Source: Trebonia sp963759545
Lineage (GTDB): Bacteria > Actinomycetota > Actinomycetes > Streptosporangiales > Streptosporangiaceae
NCBI GenBank assembly: GCA_963759545.1
Contig: CAVXAB010000021.1
Span: 124,001-188,000 of the forward strand
Direction: 5' to 3'
DNA: 64,000 nt
Below are positions 54,475-63,325 of the stretch, one piece after another (position 1 is the stretch's first letter; every line of letters begins with the position of its first letter). The notes under the pieces were generated by a model. That model saw only the letters and a list, made by a program, of their open reading frames with translations. It did not search any database and had not been told where the DNA came from. The translations under genes were made by a program, and so were the position numbers.

Positions 54475-54635
54475 GTACTAGACGCGTCCGCGGGTTCGGC
54501 CTCTGGCTGGGTGTCGACTGCGATCGCCCGGATCGGGAGCGCGAGCTTCTTGTTGACGTCCGCGAGCTTGGCGATGAGGTCTTGGATGTCGCGAAGCTGC
54601 TGGGTGTCGTCCCGCACGTCGTTGCCATAAGTCAT
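54471..54635 (-). CDS. Small hypothetical protein, 54 aa
   Basis: Reads MTYGNDVRDDTQQLRDIQDL, then IAKLADVNKKLALPIRAIAV and an acidic end (DTQPEAEPADASST). Heptad-like Leu/Ile spacing suggests a short coiled coil. Third positions are strongly GC as in real genes here, and GGAG lies nine bases before the ATG. Convergent with the XRE gene (tail-to-tail overlap). No known family. Confidence 0.65.
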   Translation of the reverse strand: MTYGNDVRDDTQQLRDIQDLIAKLADVNKKLALPIRAIAVDTQPEAEPADASST

Positions 54636-55097
54636 GGACCAGAACTCCAGAGTCGAGAAGGGGGACTCGACGGGTAGGCATGCGTCTTTGGGTGCCTAGC
54701 TAGCGCTATCTTACCGTGATTTGTCGGACTTGTCGCCAACTTCGGGGGTGGTATTTGCCCTGCCTGAGAATCTCTGGGGCTGTCGGCGTCCGGGTGCGCA
54801 AAGCTTATAGGGCGGCGGGGGCGTCTTGCCGACAAGATGATCGAAAAGGCATGAGAATTGCTGATTCCGCAGGTCAGGTGCGGTGTCCGGGCTTCAAGCT
54901 GGTCCTATTATGTCCATTTTCTAATGCATATGGTCATTGGCGGATGCACGCGCGCCTGATCGCTGTGCGTATGCACGTGCATCGGACTCGTTGTCATGGT
55001 TAATAGCAGTTCGTGCACCCAAACTATGCACACGATTGCTGCACCAGAAAGTGCACGCCTGAAAGGCGCGTGCGCATGCACGTGCACGAGCGGATGG
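54636..55097. promoter_or_regulatory. 460-bp AT-richer region with clustered TGCAC/GTGCA words
   Basis: Upstream of the 54-aa gene and downstream of the TetR gene. From 54943 to 55087 TGCAC or GTGCA occurs about nine times, including ATGCACGTGCA at 54972 and 55077. Iteron-like or a multi-site operator. No gene seen. Confidence 0.5.
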
Positions 55098-55793
55098 TTA
55101 GCGGCGGGTGGCGGGGCGCTGGCCGCGCGCGGTCATCAGGTCCGCGAGGTCGCCGGCGGTGGGTGCGGGCACGGGGAGCTCTGTCACCCCGGCGCGCGCC
55201 GGGCGCAGGCCGTCCACGATCATGGTCAGGTACCTGCGCCACACCTCGGGGTTGGCGGAGGCGGCGTACTCGGCGATGGAGGCGAGCATGAAGGCGATCA
55301 TCTTCACGTCGGTCGCCTGGAAGTCCCCGCGGAGGTCGCCGGATGCCTGCGCGCGCTCGACCAGCCTGGTGATGACCGGGCGCATCCGGTCGCGGGCGTA
55401 GCAGACCTGGTCGCGGTCGTAGGTGGCGAACATCATCAGCTGGCGCAGGCCCAGGTCGCCGGCCAGGGCGGTGGCGGCGAACTCGAGGTAGGCGACCAGG
55501 CCGTGCCACGGGTCGGTATCCGCGCAGGCCTCTTCCGCGACGGTGACCAGCGCGTCGATCCGGTCCCTGAACAGCTCGGAGACCAGCGACTCCTTGTCGG
55601 GGAACCGCCGGTAGACGGTGCCGATCCCGACGCCGGCGGCCCGGGCGACCTCGTCGAGGGTCGCGTCGAGCCCGCGCTCGGTGAATACCTCGGCGGCGGC
55701 GGCGAGGATGCGCTGCCTGTTCCGCTCCGCGTCCCGGCGGAGGGGGCGCTCGCCCGTCCCGTCGTGAGACGTTTCGTCCGTTCGAAGCGTCAT
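55098..55793 (-). CDS. TetR-family regulator, likely repressor of the divergent exporter
   Basis: 231 residues. HTH RQRILAAAAEVFTERGLDATLDEVARAAGVGIGTVYRRFPDKESLVSELF (about 26-75), C-terminal helical ligand domain of the SbtR-like kind. Divergent to a DHA2 exporter 94 bp away, the classic repressor/efflux layout, with an imperfect inverted repeat in between. Confidence 0.92.
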   Translation of the reverse strand: MTLRTDETSHDGTGERPLRRDAERNRQRILAAAAEVFTERGLDATLDEVARAAGVGIGTVYRRFPDKESLVSELFRDRIDALVTVAEEACADTDPWHGLVAYLEFAATALAGDLGLRQLMMFATYDRDQVCYARDRMRPVITRLVERAQASGDLRGDFQATDVKMIAFMLASIAEYAASANPEVWRRYLTMIVDGLRPARAGVTELPVPAPTAGDLADLMTARGQRPATRR

Positions 55794-55809
55794 ACGTTAT
55801 AGCCTATCC

Positions 55810-55835
55810 CGAACGGAGGTGGTTCCTCCGGTTCG
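55810..55835. promoter_or_regulatory. Inverted repeat between TetR and exporter genes
   Basis: CGAACGGAGG and CCTCCGGTTCG flank TGGTT (one extra base in the right arm). Central in the divergent intergenic region, so a likely TetR site. Confidence 0.5.
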
Positions 55836-55887
55836 TGTTATGCTCCTGCCTATAAGCGGAACCATACCCTCCAGATTGGCGGATGTA

Positions 55888-57462
55888 ATGTCCGAGGCAA
55901 GCGTCCCCGTGCCAGCGGGGGAAAGCAGCGGGACGCAAGAGGGCTGGGGCGCGACGGCCGCCCAGCCGGACTCGCGCCGCTGGCTGATCCTGGTCGTCAT
56001 CGCGGTCGCCCAGCTGATGGTCGTGCTTGACGCCACGGTCATGAACATCGCGCTCCCGTCGGCGCAGCGAGACCTGGGCTTCAGCAACGTGGACAGGCAG
56101 TGGATCGTGACGGCGTACTCGCTGTCGTTCGGCAGCCTGCTGTTGTTCTGCGGCAGGCTCGCCGACCTGATCGGCCGCAAGGTCATGTTCATCACCGGCC
56201 TTGCTGGCTTCGCCGTGGCCTCCGCTGTCGGCGGCGCGTCGGTGAACTTCGGGATGCTGGTCACCGCCCGCGCCTGCCAGGGCGTGTTCGGCGCCATGCT
56301 CGCGCCAGCCGCGCTGTCGCTGCTCGCCACGACCTTCACCGACCCGAAGGAACGCGGCAAGGCGTTCGGCATTTACGGTTCGGTCGCGGCCGGCGGCGGC
56401 GCGGTCGGGCTGCTGCTTGGCGGCGCGCTGACTTCTTACCTGTCCTGGCGCTGGTGCCTGTACATCAACCTGATATTCGCCGGCGCGGCGATCATCGGCG
56501 GCCTGCTCCTGCTGCACAGGCAGCAGAAGGCGCCAGGTGCGCGGCTGGACGTCCCTGGTGTCCTGCTGGTCTCTGCCGGGATGTTCTGCCTGGTCTACGG
56601 GTTCTCCAACGCTGCGACGCACGACTGGTCCACCCCGTCGACCTACGGCTTCCTCGCGGTTGGCGTTGTGCTGCTCGCCGTGTTCGCGTTCTGGATGTCG
56701 CGCGCCAAGTACCCGCTGCTGCCGCCCCGGGTGGTCCTTGACAGGAACCGCGGCGCGGCCTACCTGGGCATCCTGATCGTGGGCGCCGGCATGTTCGGCA
56801 TCTTCCTGTTCCTCACCTACTACCTGCAGGACACGCTGCACTACTCGCCCGTGATCACCGGCGTCGCGTTCCTGCCGATGATCGCCGGGGTCGCCACGTC
56901 GTCCAACGTGTCCAACATCGTGCTGATGCCCCGCATCGGGCCCAAGCCGATCGTCACGGCCGGCCTGGTGCTCGCCGCCGGGGGCATGGCCTGGCTGACG
57001 CAGATAACCCCGCACTCGAGCTACGCCGCGAACATCCTGGGCCCGATCATCGTGACCGGCCTCGGCATGGGCCTGATGTTCTCGACGGCGTTCAACACCG
57101 GCACGTACGGCGTGCGGCCGCAGGACACGGGCGTCGCCTCGGCGTCCGTCAACACCGGCCAGCAACTCGGCGGCGCGATGGGCACCGCGCTGCTGAACAC
57201 CATCGCGGCCAGCGCGACCGTCGGCTACCTGACTAGCCACGCCCGCGGCAAGCCGACCACGGCGCTGACGCAGCTGGCGTTGGTCCACGGCTACACGACC
57301 GCGTTCTGGTGGTGCGCCGGGATCTTCCTGTGCGGGGCGGTCCTGTGCGGCTCGCTGATGCGCCGCGGCCCGCTGCAGGGCCGCGCCGTCCAGGCCGCGC
57401 CTGGCTCCGCGGCTGCGCGGGCCGACGCTGCGGCGACGGACCCGGTCACCACCCCGGAGTGA
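55888..57462 (+). CDS. MFS transporter, DHA2 (14-TM) drug exporter
   Basis: 524 residues with 14 membrane segments. VVLDATVMNIALPSAQRDLG (motif D1), CGRLADLIGRKVMFITG (motif A), RACQGVFGAMLAPAALSLLATTF, FGIYGSVAAGGGAVGLLLGGALTSYLSWRW (motif C). These are EmrB/QacA-type drug:H+ antiporter motifs. ATG at 55888 begins the usual N-terminus; a GTG at 55819 lies inside the operator. Ends 1 bp before the stop of the convergent histidine kinase. Confidence 0.94.
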   Translation: MSEASVPVPAGESSGTQEGWGATAAQPDSRRWLILVVIAVAQLMVVLDATVMNIALPSAQRDLGFSNVDRQWIVTAYSLSFGSLLLFCGRLADLIGRKVMFITGLAGFAVASAVGGASVNFGMLVTARACQGVFGAMLAPAALSLLATTFTDPKERGKAFGIYGSVAAGGGAVGLLLGGALTSYLSWRWCLYINLIFAGAAIIGGLLLLHRQQKAPGARLDVPGVLLVSAGMFCLVYGFSNAATHDWSTPSTYGFLAVGVVLLAVFAFWMSRAKYPLLPPRVVLDRNRGAAYLGILIVGAGMFGIFLFLTYYLQDTLHYSPVITGVAFLPMIAGVATSSNVSNIVLMPRIGPKPIVTAGLVLAAGGMAWLTQITPHSSYAANILGPIIVTGLGMGLMFSTAFNTGTYGVRPQDTGVASASVNTGQQLGGAMGTALLNTIAASATVGYLTSHARGKPTTALTQLALVHGYTTAFWWCAGIFLCGAVLCGSLMRRGPLQGRAVQAAPGSAAARADAAATDPVTTPE

Positions 57463-57463
57463 G

Positions 57464-59164
57464 CTACTTCCTGCCCGTCCGCGCCGGCTCGGCCGGCGCG
57501 GACGTCTCCGCGAGCCCGGCGAGCACGATCGTGAAGCGGGTCATGCCTGGCCGGCTGGTCACCAGCACCGCGCCGTGATGGGCGGTGACCACGGCGTCGA
57601 CGATCGCGAGCCCGAGCCCGGTCGATGAGGCGTCGGTGGCGTGCGTGCGGGAGGTGTCGGCCCTGGTGAACCGCTCGAACAGGTCGGGCAGCAGCGCGGC
57701 GGGGATGCCGGGGCCGTCGTCGGTCACCGAGATCACCAGCCGGGGCGCGGGCGGCAGCGTCCCGTGCGATACCGACTCGGTACCGCTGCCTGGCTCGCCC
57801 GCGGGCAGCGCGCCGCTGACCCGCACGGTGACCGTGGTGCCGTCCGGGGTGTGCCGTCCGGCGTTGGACAGCAGGTTGCCGAGCACCTGCCGCAGCCGGT
57901 GCTCGTCGCCAAGGACAAGCTCAGGGTCGTCGGGCAGTTCGAGCACCCAGCGGTGGCCGGGGCGCGCCACCTGCGCGTCGCTCGTGGCGTCGATGGCCAG
58001 CCGCGTCATGTCGACGGGCTCGCTGCTCAGCGGCCGCCCGGCGTCAAGCCGGGCGAGCAGCAGCAGGTCGTCGACGAGCACGCTCATCCGGGTGGACTCA
58101 GACAGCACCCGGTCGAGGGCGTGCGTTACCGTCTCGGGGGAGTCGCCCGGGTGCCGCAGGGCCAGCTCGGCGTAGCCGCGGATGGCGGCCAGGGGCGTGC
58201 GCAGCTCGTGGCTGGCGTCGGCGGCGAACCGGCGCAGCCGTGACTCGCTCGCCGCGCGGCGCCGCAGCGCGGTCTCCACGTGACCGAGCATCCGGTTGAA
58301 CGCGATCCCTACCTGGCCGGTCTCGGTTGCCGGGTCCGTGTCGGGCACTCCGGCGGGCAGCGATACCTCGCCTGACTCGAGTGGCAGCGCGGTCACCTGC
58401 GACGCGGTGGTCGCCACCCGGCGCAGCGGTCGCAGTGAGAACCGCACCCAGAGGGTGCCGAGGACCCCGGCGAGCAGCACCACGGCGCCGAACACGGCGG
58501 CCTCCACGAGCGCGACGTCACTGAGGAAGTCGTGCAGGCTGGCCAGCGGCAGGCCGGTGATGTAGATGTTGCCGTCGCCGTCCGGGTCGAGGATCGCCGT
58601 GAGCAGGTACGAGCCGTGCGCCCAGCCCAGGTAGGTGTTGATGGTCGGGACGTGTCCGCTACCGCCTCCGGCGGGCGTGTCCGGCGATGGCGTGATGCTG
58701 AGCAGTGTGTTCGTGTCGGCGGCGGACAGCGTCGGCGCCTGTTCGCCAATGAGCAGGCACTGCGGTTTCCCGTGCTTGATGACAGCGACGAAGGTCCCTT
58801 CCCCCAGCCCCGTGCATGACGTGGAGATGGGAGAGCCGGACGGGTTGGCACCCCCGCTGGCCGTGGGAACGGAACTGGGCGAGGGGCCGGGGCTCGCGTC
58901 CGCCCCGCCCGTGAGCTGCTGGCTGCCCTGCCCGTCGCTGTCCGCATTGGAGTGGAACCCGGTCGCCCAGCAGTTGTACGCGAGTCCGGTCGCGGTCTGC
59001 AGCTCGCTGTTGAGCTCGCCGGACAGCGTCCGCTGCACCGCGAAGTAGGTGACGAGGCCGACCGTCGCGCAGCCGAGGGCGAGCAGCGCGACAAGCCCGG
59101 TGATCAGCCGGCCGCGCAGGGTGCGGGGCAGCGGGATACGGGGGCGCAGCTTCTTCACGACCAT
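57464..59164 (-). CDS. Sensor histidine kinase (HAMP, HisKA, HATPase)
   Basis: 566 residues. TM1 (LITGLVALLALGCATVGLVTYF), a ~165-residue extracytoplasmic domain with a Ser/Pro/Gly-rich part, TM2 (ALVEAAVFGAVVLLAGVLGTLWV), HAMP, HisKA with phospho-His in RRFAADASHELRTPLAAIRGYAEL, then N-box GNLLSNAGRHTPDG and DDGPGIP, STGLGLAIVDAVV of the ATPase. Follows its response regulator by 27 bp. TcrY/MprB-like organisation. Signal unknown. Confidence 0.95.
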   Translation of the reverse strand: MVVKKLRPRIPLPRTLRGRLITGLVALLALGCATVGLVTYFAVQRTLSGELNSELQTATGLAYNCWATGFHSNADSDGQGSQQLTGGADASPGPSPSSVPTASGGANPSGSPISTSCTGLGEGTFVAVIKHGKPQCLLIGEQAPTLSAADTNTLLSITPSPDTPAGGGSGHVPTINTYLGWAHGSYLLTAILDPDGDGNIYITGLPLASLHDFLSDVALVEAAVFGAVVLLAGVLGTLWVRFSLRPLRRVATTASQVTALPLESGEVSLPAGVPDTDPATETGQVGIAFNRMLGHVETALRRRAASESRLRRFAADASHELRTPLAAIRGYAELALRHPGDSPETVTHALDRVLSESTRMSVLVDDLLLLARLDAGRPLSSEPVDMTRLAIDATSDAQVARPGHRWVLELPDDPELVLGDEHRLRQVLGNLLSNAGRHTPDGTTVTVRVSGALPAGEPGSGTESVSHGTLPPAPRLVISVTDDGPGIPAALLPDLFERFTRADTSRTHATDASSTGLGLAIVDAVVTAHHGAVLVTSRPGMTRFTIVLAGLAETSAPAEPARTGRK

Positions 59165-59191
59165 TGACCTGGAGACTCGCCTGACCAGGCG

Positions 59192-60043
59192 CTAGCCGGC
59201 CGGCTTGAGCACGTACCCGACGCCGCGCACGGTGTGGATGAGCGGTTCCCGCCCCGCGTCGATCTTCTTGCGCAGGTAGCTGATGTACAGCTCGACCACG
59301 TGCGCCTGGCCGCCGAAGTCGTAGTTCCAGACCCGGTCGAGGATCTGCGCCTTGGACAGCACGCGCCGGGGATTGCGCATCAGGAACCGCAGCAGCTCGA
59401 ACTCGGTCGCGGTCAGGTCAATGAGGTCGCCGCCGCGGCGCACCTCCCGTGCGTCCTCGTCCATGGTCAGGTCCGCGACGGTGAGCGCTCCCTCGCCGCC
59501 GGTCGTCCGCGCGAGGTTCGCCCGGCGGAGCAGCCCCCGCAGCCGGGCGAGCACCTCCTCGAGGCTGAACGGCTTGGTGACGTAGTCGTCGCCGCCGGCG
59601 GTCAGCCCCGCCACCCGGTCCTCCACGGCGTCCCTCGCGGTGAGGAAGAGCACGCAGATGCCCGGGTGCTCGGCGCGCAGCCGCCGCATGACCTCAACGC
59701 CGTCGAAGTCGGGGAGCATGATGTCGAGCACGACCGCGTCCGGGCGGAACTCCCGGCCCGTCTTGACCGCGTCGGCCCCGGATCCCGCGGTCCGCACGGA
59801 CCAGCCCTCGTAGCGCAGGACGCTGGACAGCAGCTCGGCGAGGCTCGGCTCGTCGTCCACGACGAGCACCCGGACGGGGGTGCCGTCCGCGTGCTGCGTG
59901 CCCGCACCCCGCCCGAGCGTCGCCACGGGGGCGGCGGGCGCGGCGGGCGCGGCGGTGGTCGTCGCCGTCGCCGCGCCGGCCATCACGGCCTGCGGGTACG
60001 CGCCGCCGGCCGACGCTTCGTCCCTCGGATCATCAGGCATCAT
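59192..60043 (-). CDS. OmpR-family response regulator
   Basis: 283 residues. A 55-residue Ala-rich N-terminal extension, then the receiver (VRVLVVDDEPSLAELLSSVLRYEGW, phospho-Asp in DAVVLDIMLPDFDGVEVM, TAGGDDYVTKPFSLEEVL) and a winged helix (LTATEFELLRFLMRNPRRVLSKAQILDRVWNYDF...YISYLRKKID...IHTVRGVGYVLK). First gene of the two-component pair. The extension might be untranslated if a later start is used, but none of the later starts has a better ribosome site. Confidence 0.94.
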   Translation of the reverse strand: MMPDDPRDEASAGGAYPQAVMAGAATATTTAAPAAPAAPVATLGRGAGTQHADGTPVRVLVVDDEPSLAELLSSVLRYEGWSVRTAGSGADAVKTGREFRPDAVVLDIMLPDFDGVEVMRRLRAEHPGICVLFLTARDAVEDRVAGLTAGGDDYVTKPFSLEEVLARLRGLLRRANLARTTGGEGALTVADLTMDEDAREVRRGGDLIDLTATEFELLRFLMRNPRRVLSKAQILDRVWNYDFGGQAHVVELYISYLRKKIDAGREPLIHTVRGVGYVLKPAG

Positions 60044-60181
60044 CGATCGCTCATTCGTAGCAGCTGAGTTACGGGTTTGCCCCTACAGCATGGCAAGTCC
60101 CCGAGACCCGAACCCCGAAAATTGCATATGGATTTCCTCTGAGAATCTGCGCCGCCGGCGCTCAGTAGCCGGTCAGCGCCC

Positions 60182-60811
60182 TCAGCTATCGAGCACGCGC
60201 GCGAGCTTGGACGCGTGCCCGGCCGGCCGCGCGCCGGCCGCGAGCAGCACGTCGGCCGCCGCCCGCTGCAGCGACGGGTCGGCGGTCGGCACCTCAACCT
60301 CGATCTCCCGCCACCGCAGTTCCGGCCCGGCCGGACGACCCTCCGGCGTCGGCTCGCCGCCTGGCGGCAGCCGACGCGCCGTCACCAGGTCGTCGGCGAC
60401 CTCCGCCACGACGCGGCCATCGCCGCCACGGAGCGTCACGACCGTCCGTTCCGTATTGAGGATGGCGATCGGGCCGAGCGGCTGGCCGCCGGTCACCTCG
60501 GCCACCCGCGCGGCGAGCACCTCCGGCACCTGCCGTTCGGCCGTGCCGAGCGGCGCGTGCACCTCCCTGCGCGCGCCGGAGCCTTCTGGCAGCTTGAGGT
60601 GCCACCCCTCGTCCGTGCCGCCGGTGCGCCGCCGCAGCGTGATCTTGCTGGCGGCGAGCCGCCCGTCGCCGGTGTCGAAGTAGGTGGCGGACAAATGGTG
60701 CAGCACCGGCGCGGCCGCGCTGACCCCGAGCCGGGCGAAGGAGGGGCGCTCGAACCCCTCGTCTACGTCGAACTTCTGCTCAATCTCCACGAACTCCGAC
60801 ATGCTCGCCAT
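60182..60811 (-). CDS. CYTH domain protein
   Basis: 209 residues: EIEQKF (the ExExK metal/phosphate motif) at the N-terminus, ATYFDTGDGRLAASKITLRRRTGGTDEGWHLKLPEGSGARREVHAPL, LNTERTVVTLR, and VAEVADDLV...RWREIEVEVPTADPSL. The tunnel fold acts on triphosphates or polyphosphate; it lacks the CHAD domain often fused to it. ATG at 60811 has GAGGCAGGG upstream. Confidence 0.9.
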   Translation of the reverse strand: MASMSEFVEIEQKFDVDEGFERPSFARLGVSAAAPVLHHLSATYFDTGDGRLAASKITLRRRTGGTDEGWHLKLPEGSGARREVHAPLGTAERQVPEVLAARVAEVTGGQPLGPIAILNTERTVVTLRGGDGRVVAEVADDLVTARRLPPGGEPTPEGRPAGPELRWREIEVEVPTADPSLQRAAADVLLAAGARPAGHASKLARVLDS

Positions 60812-60947
60812 CCCTGCCTCTCTTAGGGTGACCGAAGTCTAATGAATGCGGAGCGAATGGTGTCTTCGCCCGCCCCGTCCGCGGTCTTACGTGCGGCGAA
60901 CGGTAAGTAGCGGATGAGTCACCATGCGTTGCAATAGGCTGCCGCCC

Positions 60948-62423
60948 ATGCGAGCAGACGCCGGACCGACCATCCGGACCGGGCCGTCCAGCCGTCAGGG
61001 CGGGGCCAGCCGTCAGGACCAGGGCGGCGCGACTCGTGACCGCGTGCTCCTCGCCGTCGGTGCCGCGGTTGCGGCGGCGGCCGCGATCGCCTACCTCACC
61101 GCGATCGCCACCCACCCGATGGCCGCCATGCTCAAGGGCTTCGACCTGCGGGTGTACCTCGGTGGCGCGCGCCAGGCGCTCAGTCACTCTGGCCGGCTCT
61201 ACGACTGGACCTACGCTGGCCACCCGGGCATCAAGTTCACCTACCCGCCGTTCGCCGCGCTGCTCTTCGCGGCGGGCCTCGCGCTCCCGTTCACGGCGCT
61301 GATGGGCCTGGTCACCGGGATATCGCTGCTCGCGCTTTGCGTCACCGTCGCGATCGCGTTCCGCGAGCTTGGCTGGCGGGGAGCGCGGCGCCTCGGCGCG
61401 AGCCTGCTCGTCGCCGGCCTGGCGCTGTGGACCGAGCCGGCGCAGCGCGCGCTCTTCCTCGGCCAGGTCGAGATCGTGCTGATGGCACTGGTCACCTGGG
61501 ACCTGTGCCAGCCGGACGGGCGGCGCATGAAGGGCGCGGCGACTGGCCTCGCCGCGGGTATCAAGCTCGTGCCGCTGCTGTTCATCGTCTACCTCCTGCT
61601 GACCGGGCGGTTCAGGCAGGGCGCGGTGGCGACGGCGGCGTTCGCGGTCACCGTCGTCGCGGGCCGCGCCGCGTTCCCCGCGGCGTCCGTGACCTGGTGG
61701 CTCGGCGGGGACTTCGTGCGGGCGGGGCGCACCGGCTTCGTCGGCGGCCAGCAGAACCAGTCGCTGCGCGGCGCGCTGACCAGGCTGGCAGGCTCGGTTA
61801 ACGGCGCGCAGCCGGCCTGGCTGATCGCCGCGGTCGCCGTCGCGCTCGCCGGGCTCGCCGCCGCCGTCCTCCTGCACCGGCGCGGGCAGGCGTTCGCGGG
61901 GCTCATGGCTTGCGCGCTCACCGCGCTGCTCGTCTCGCCGGTCAGCTGGGACCACCACTGGGTCTGGCTCGCCCCCGGCCTCGCGCTGCTCATCGACGCC
62001 GGTCACCGGGCCGGCCGCGCTGCCCGCTCCCCTTGGCCCTCCCCGTGTGCCGTTCGGCCGGCCATGGCCGGCCTAACGGCACACAGGGACACGCTGAGCG
62101 CCGTTCGTGGCGGCCGCGCCTGGTACGCGCTCGCGGCCGCGACCTGGGCGATGTTCGCCGCCTGGCCCGACTTCTGGTCGGCCAAGGCCGGCCTGCTGCA
62201 GGGCGGCCTTATCGGCTACGCCCCCGCCTCCGCCTGGGCCTACGGCGACAACCCGGCCTACGCCGAGTACCACTGGCACGGCCCGCAACTCCTCGCGGGC
62301 AACCTGGAACTCCTCGCCGGCCTAGCCCTGTTCGCCGTCCTGCTGGCCGCGGCCGCCGTCCATGCGCGACCCACGAAGCGCCCTCAGCTCATCGCTCGGT
62401 GGTCGCGTCAAGGACCGGCTTGA
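60948..62423 (+). CDS. Glycosyltransferase 87 family (DUF2029) membrane protein
   Basis: 491 residues, about 11 membrane segments. LKGFDLRVYLGGARQAL and YDWTYAGHPGIKFTYPPFAALLF are the conserved aspartate loop and YPPF motif of polyprenol-phosphate-mannose-dependent alpha-mannosyltransferases; FVGGQQNQSLRGALTRL and SPVSWDHHWVW follow as usual. It would add mannose to lipoglycans on the outer face of the membrane. A loop near residue 365-385 (SPCAVRPAMAGLTAHR) comes from a 40-bp palindrome inserted in the gene. Its 3' end overlaps TrmO by 35 bp. Confidence 0.9.
   Translation: MRADAGPTIRTGPSSRQGGASRQDQGGATRDRVLLAVGAAVAAAAAIAYLTAIATHPMAAMLKGFDLRVYLGGARQALSHSGRLYDWTYAGHPGIKFTYPPFAALLFAAGLALPFTALMGLVTGISLLALCVTVAIAFRELGWRGARRLGASLLVAGLALWTEPAQRALFLGQVEIVLMALVTWDLCQPDGRRMKGAATGLAAGIKLVPLLFIVYLLLTGRFRQGAVATAAFAVTVVAGRAAFPAASVTWWLGGDFVRAGRTGFVGGQQNQSLRGALTRLAGSVNGAQPAWLIAAVAVALAGLAAAVLLHRRGQAFAGLMACALTALLVSPVSWDHHWVWLAPGLALLIDAGHRAGRAARSPWPSPCAVRPAMAGLTAHRDTLSAVRGGRAWYALAAATWAMFAAWPDFWSAKAGLLQGGLIGYAPASAWAYGDNPAYAEYHWHGPQLLAGNLELLAGLALFAVLLAAAAVHARPTKRPQLIARWSRQGPA
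62045..62084. repeat. 40-bp near-perfect palindrome inside a coding region
   Basis: GTGTGCCGTT and AACGGCACAC are the outer arms; the middle is GGCCGGCCATGGCCGGCC. Only the pair at 62055/62074 does not match. It lies in a loop-coding part of the GT87 gene, in frame. Confidence 0.85.
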
Positions 62424-62799
62424 CGTCAATGACAGGCGTCTTGTCCAGGGCTTCCAGGCCCTGTACGTGAATCCGCAGCCCCTCGGCGGCGAGTACCCGC
62501 ACCCGGTGCAGTCCGATGGGATTAGGCCGGTCGGGGGAACGGGTGCTGAAGACGCCAGTGAGCGGCCGCCGCGGGTCGTCGCGCGGCTGAGTGACCAGCA
62601 CCCCTCGGTCGGCCCTGTCCAGCCACGTCAGCAGTATGATCTCGCTGCCGGCGGCGACGTCGCGGAGTCCGTCCGCGACGGCGGGCTCGAAGACGAGCCA
62701 GGCGTCCGGTGCGCCCTCGTCGCCCTGTCGCGGTGCCTGCGCCCGGTCGGTCAGCGGTGATTCGACCCAGCCGATCGGCTTTAGCTGAAACCCAGTCAT
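62389..62799 (-). CDS. trmO: tRNA (N6-threonylcarbamoyladenosine37-N6)-methyltransferase TrmO
   Basis: 136 residues, typical length for the short actinobacterial form. FQLKPIGWVESPLTDRAQAPRQGDEG at the start, EIILLTWLDRADR, and GVFSTRSPDRPNPIGLHRVRVLAAEG, the TsaA/TrmO signature, then GLEALDKTPVIDVKP. It methylates t6A37 of tRNA-Thr. ATG at 62799 directly begins the conserved region. Confidence 0.93.
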   Translation of the reverse strand: MTGFQLKPIGWVESPLTDRAQAPRQGDEGAPDAWLVFEPAVADGLRDVAAGSEIILLTWLDRADRGVLVTQPRDDPRRPLTGVFSTRSPDRPNPIGLHRVRVLAAEGLRIHVQGLEALDKTPVIDVKPVLDATTER

Positions 62800-62839
62800 G
62801 TCCCGCCCCGTCCGGCTCGATTCGCGTGCGATGAAGAGC

Positions 62840-63304
62840 TCAGGGCTGATAGGGCGGGGCGACACCCCAGCCCCAGTGGGGTACCGGGGCCTGCTGCACG
62901 ACATCGGCACCGGGCTGGGAGTTGTGCATGGCCAGCCGGGTGCCCCACTCCAGGTAACCGACCAGCGCAGCCCGGAACTCCGGGTCTGACGGCAGGTCCG
63001 CGTCGTCCGCGGCCAGGCTCATCAGCGACGCGAACCGGAACCGCTGCTCGGCCGTGATGCCCAGGTCACGGTGGTGAGCGAGCATGGCCGGGTAGCCGCC
63101 GAGTCGCTCGGTGTACCCGGTGGGCCCGTCGAAGACCTCGCACCACCAGGTGGTGACGTGCTCGCGGTGCGCGGCGCTGACCCCGCCGGGGAACAACGGG
63201 CTGAGCAGGTCATCGCGCTCGACCCGGTCGTAGAAGCGGTCGATCATCCGCTCGATCGCGGCCCGGCCGCCCGCCCACTCGTACAGCGTCGGAACCTCGC
63301 TCAT
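62840..63304 (-). CDS. Group II truncated hemoglobin
   Basis: 154 residues. TLYEWAGGRAAIERMIDRFYDRVERDDLLSPLFPGG is the start of a 2-on-2 globin; the proximal histidine is in AMLAHHRDLGIT (residues 77/78) and the G8 tryptophan typical of group II is in VGYLEWGTRLA. It binds O2/NO; used in NO or peroxide defence. C-terminal tail Pro/Trp-rich. Member of a four-gene minus operon with TrmO, DUF6510 and a reductase that could serve as its electron donor (inference). Confidence 0.92.
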   Translation of the reverse strand: MSEVPTLYEWAGGRAAIERMIDRFYDRVERDDLLSPLFPGGVSAAHREHVTTWWCEVFDGPTGYTERLGGYPAMLAHHRDLGITAEQRFRFASLMSLAADDADLPSDPEFRAALVGYLEWGTRLAMHNSQPGADVVQQAPVPHWGWGVAPPYQP

Positions 63305-63325
63305 ACTGGAACTGTAACACTGTAA

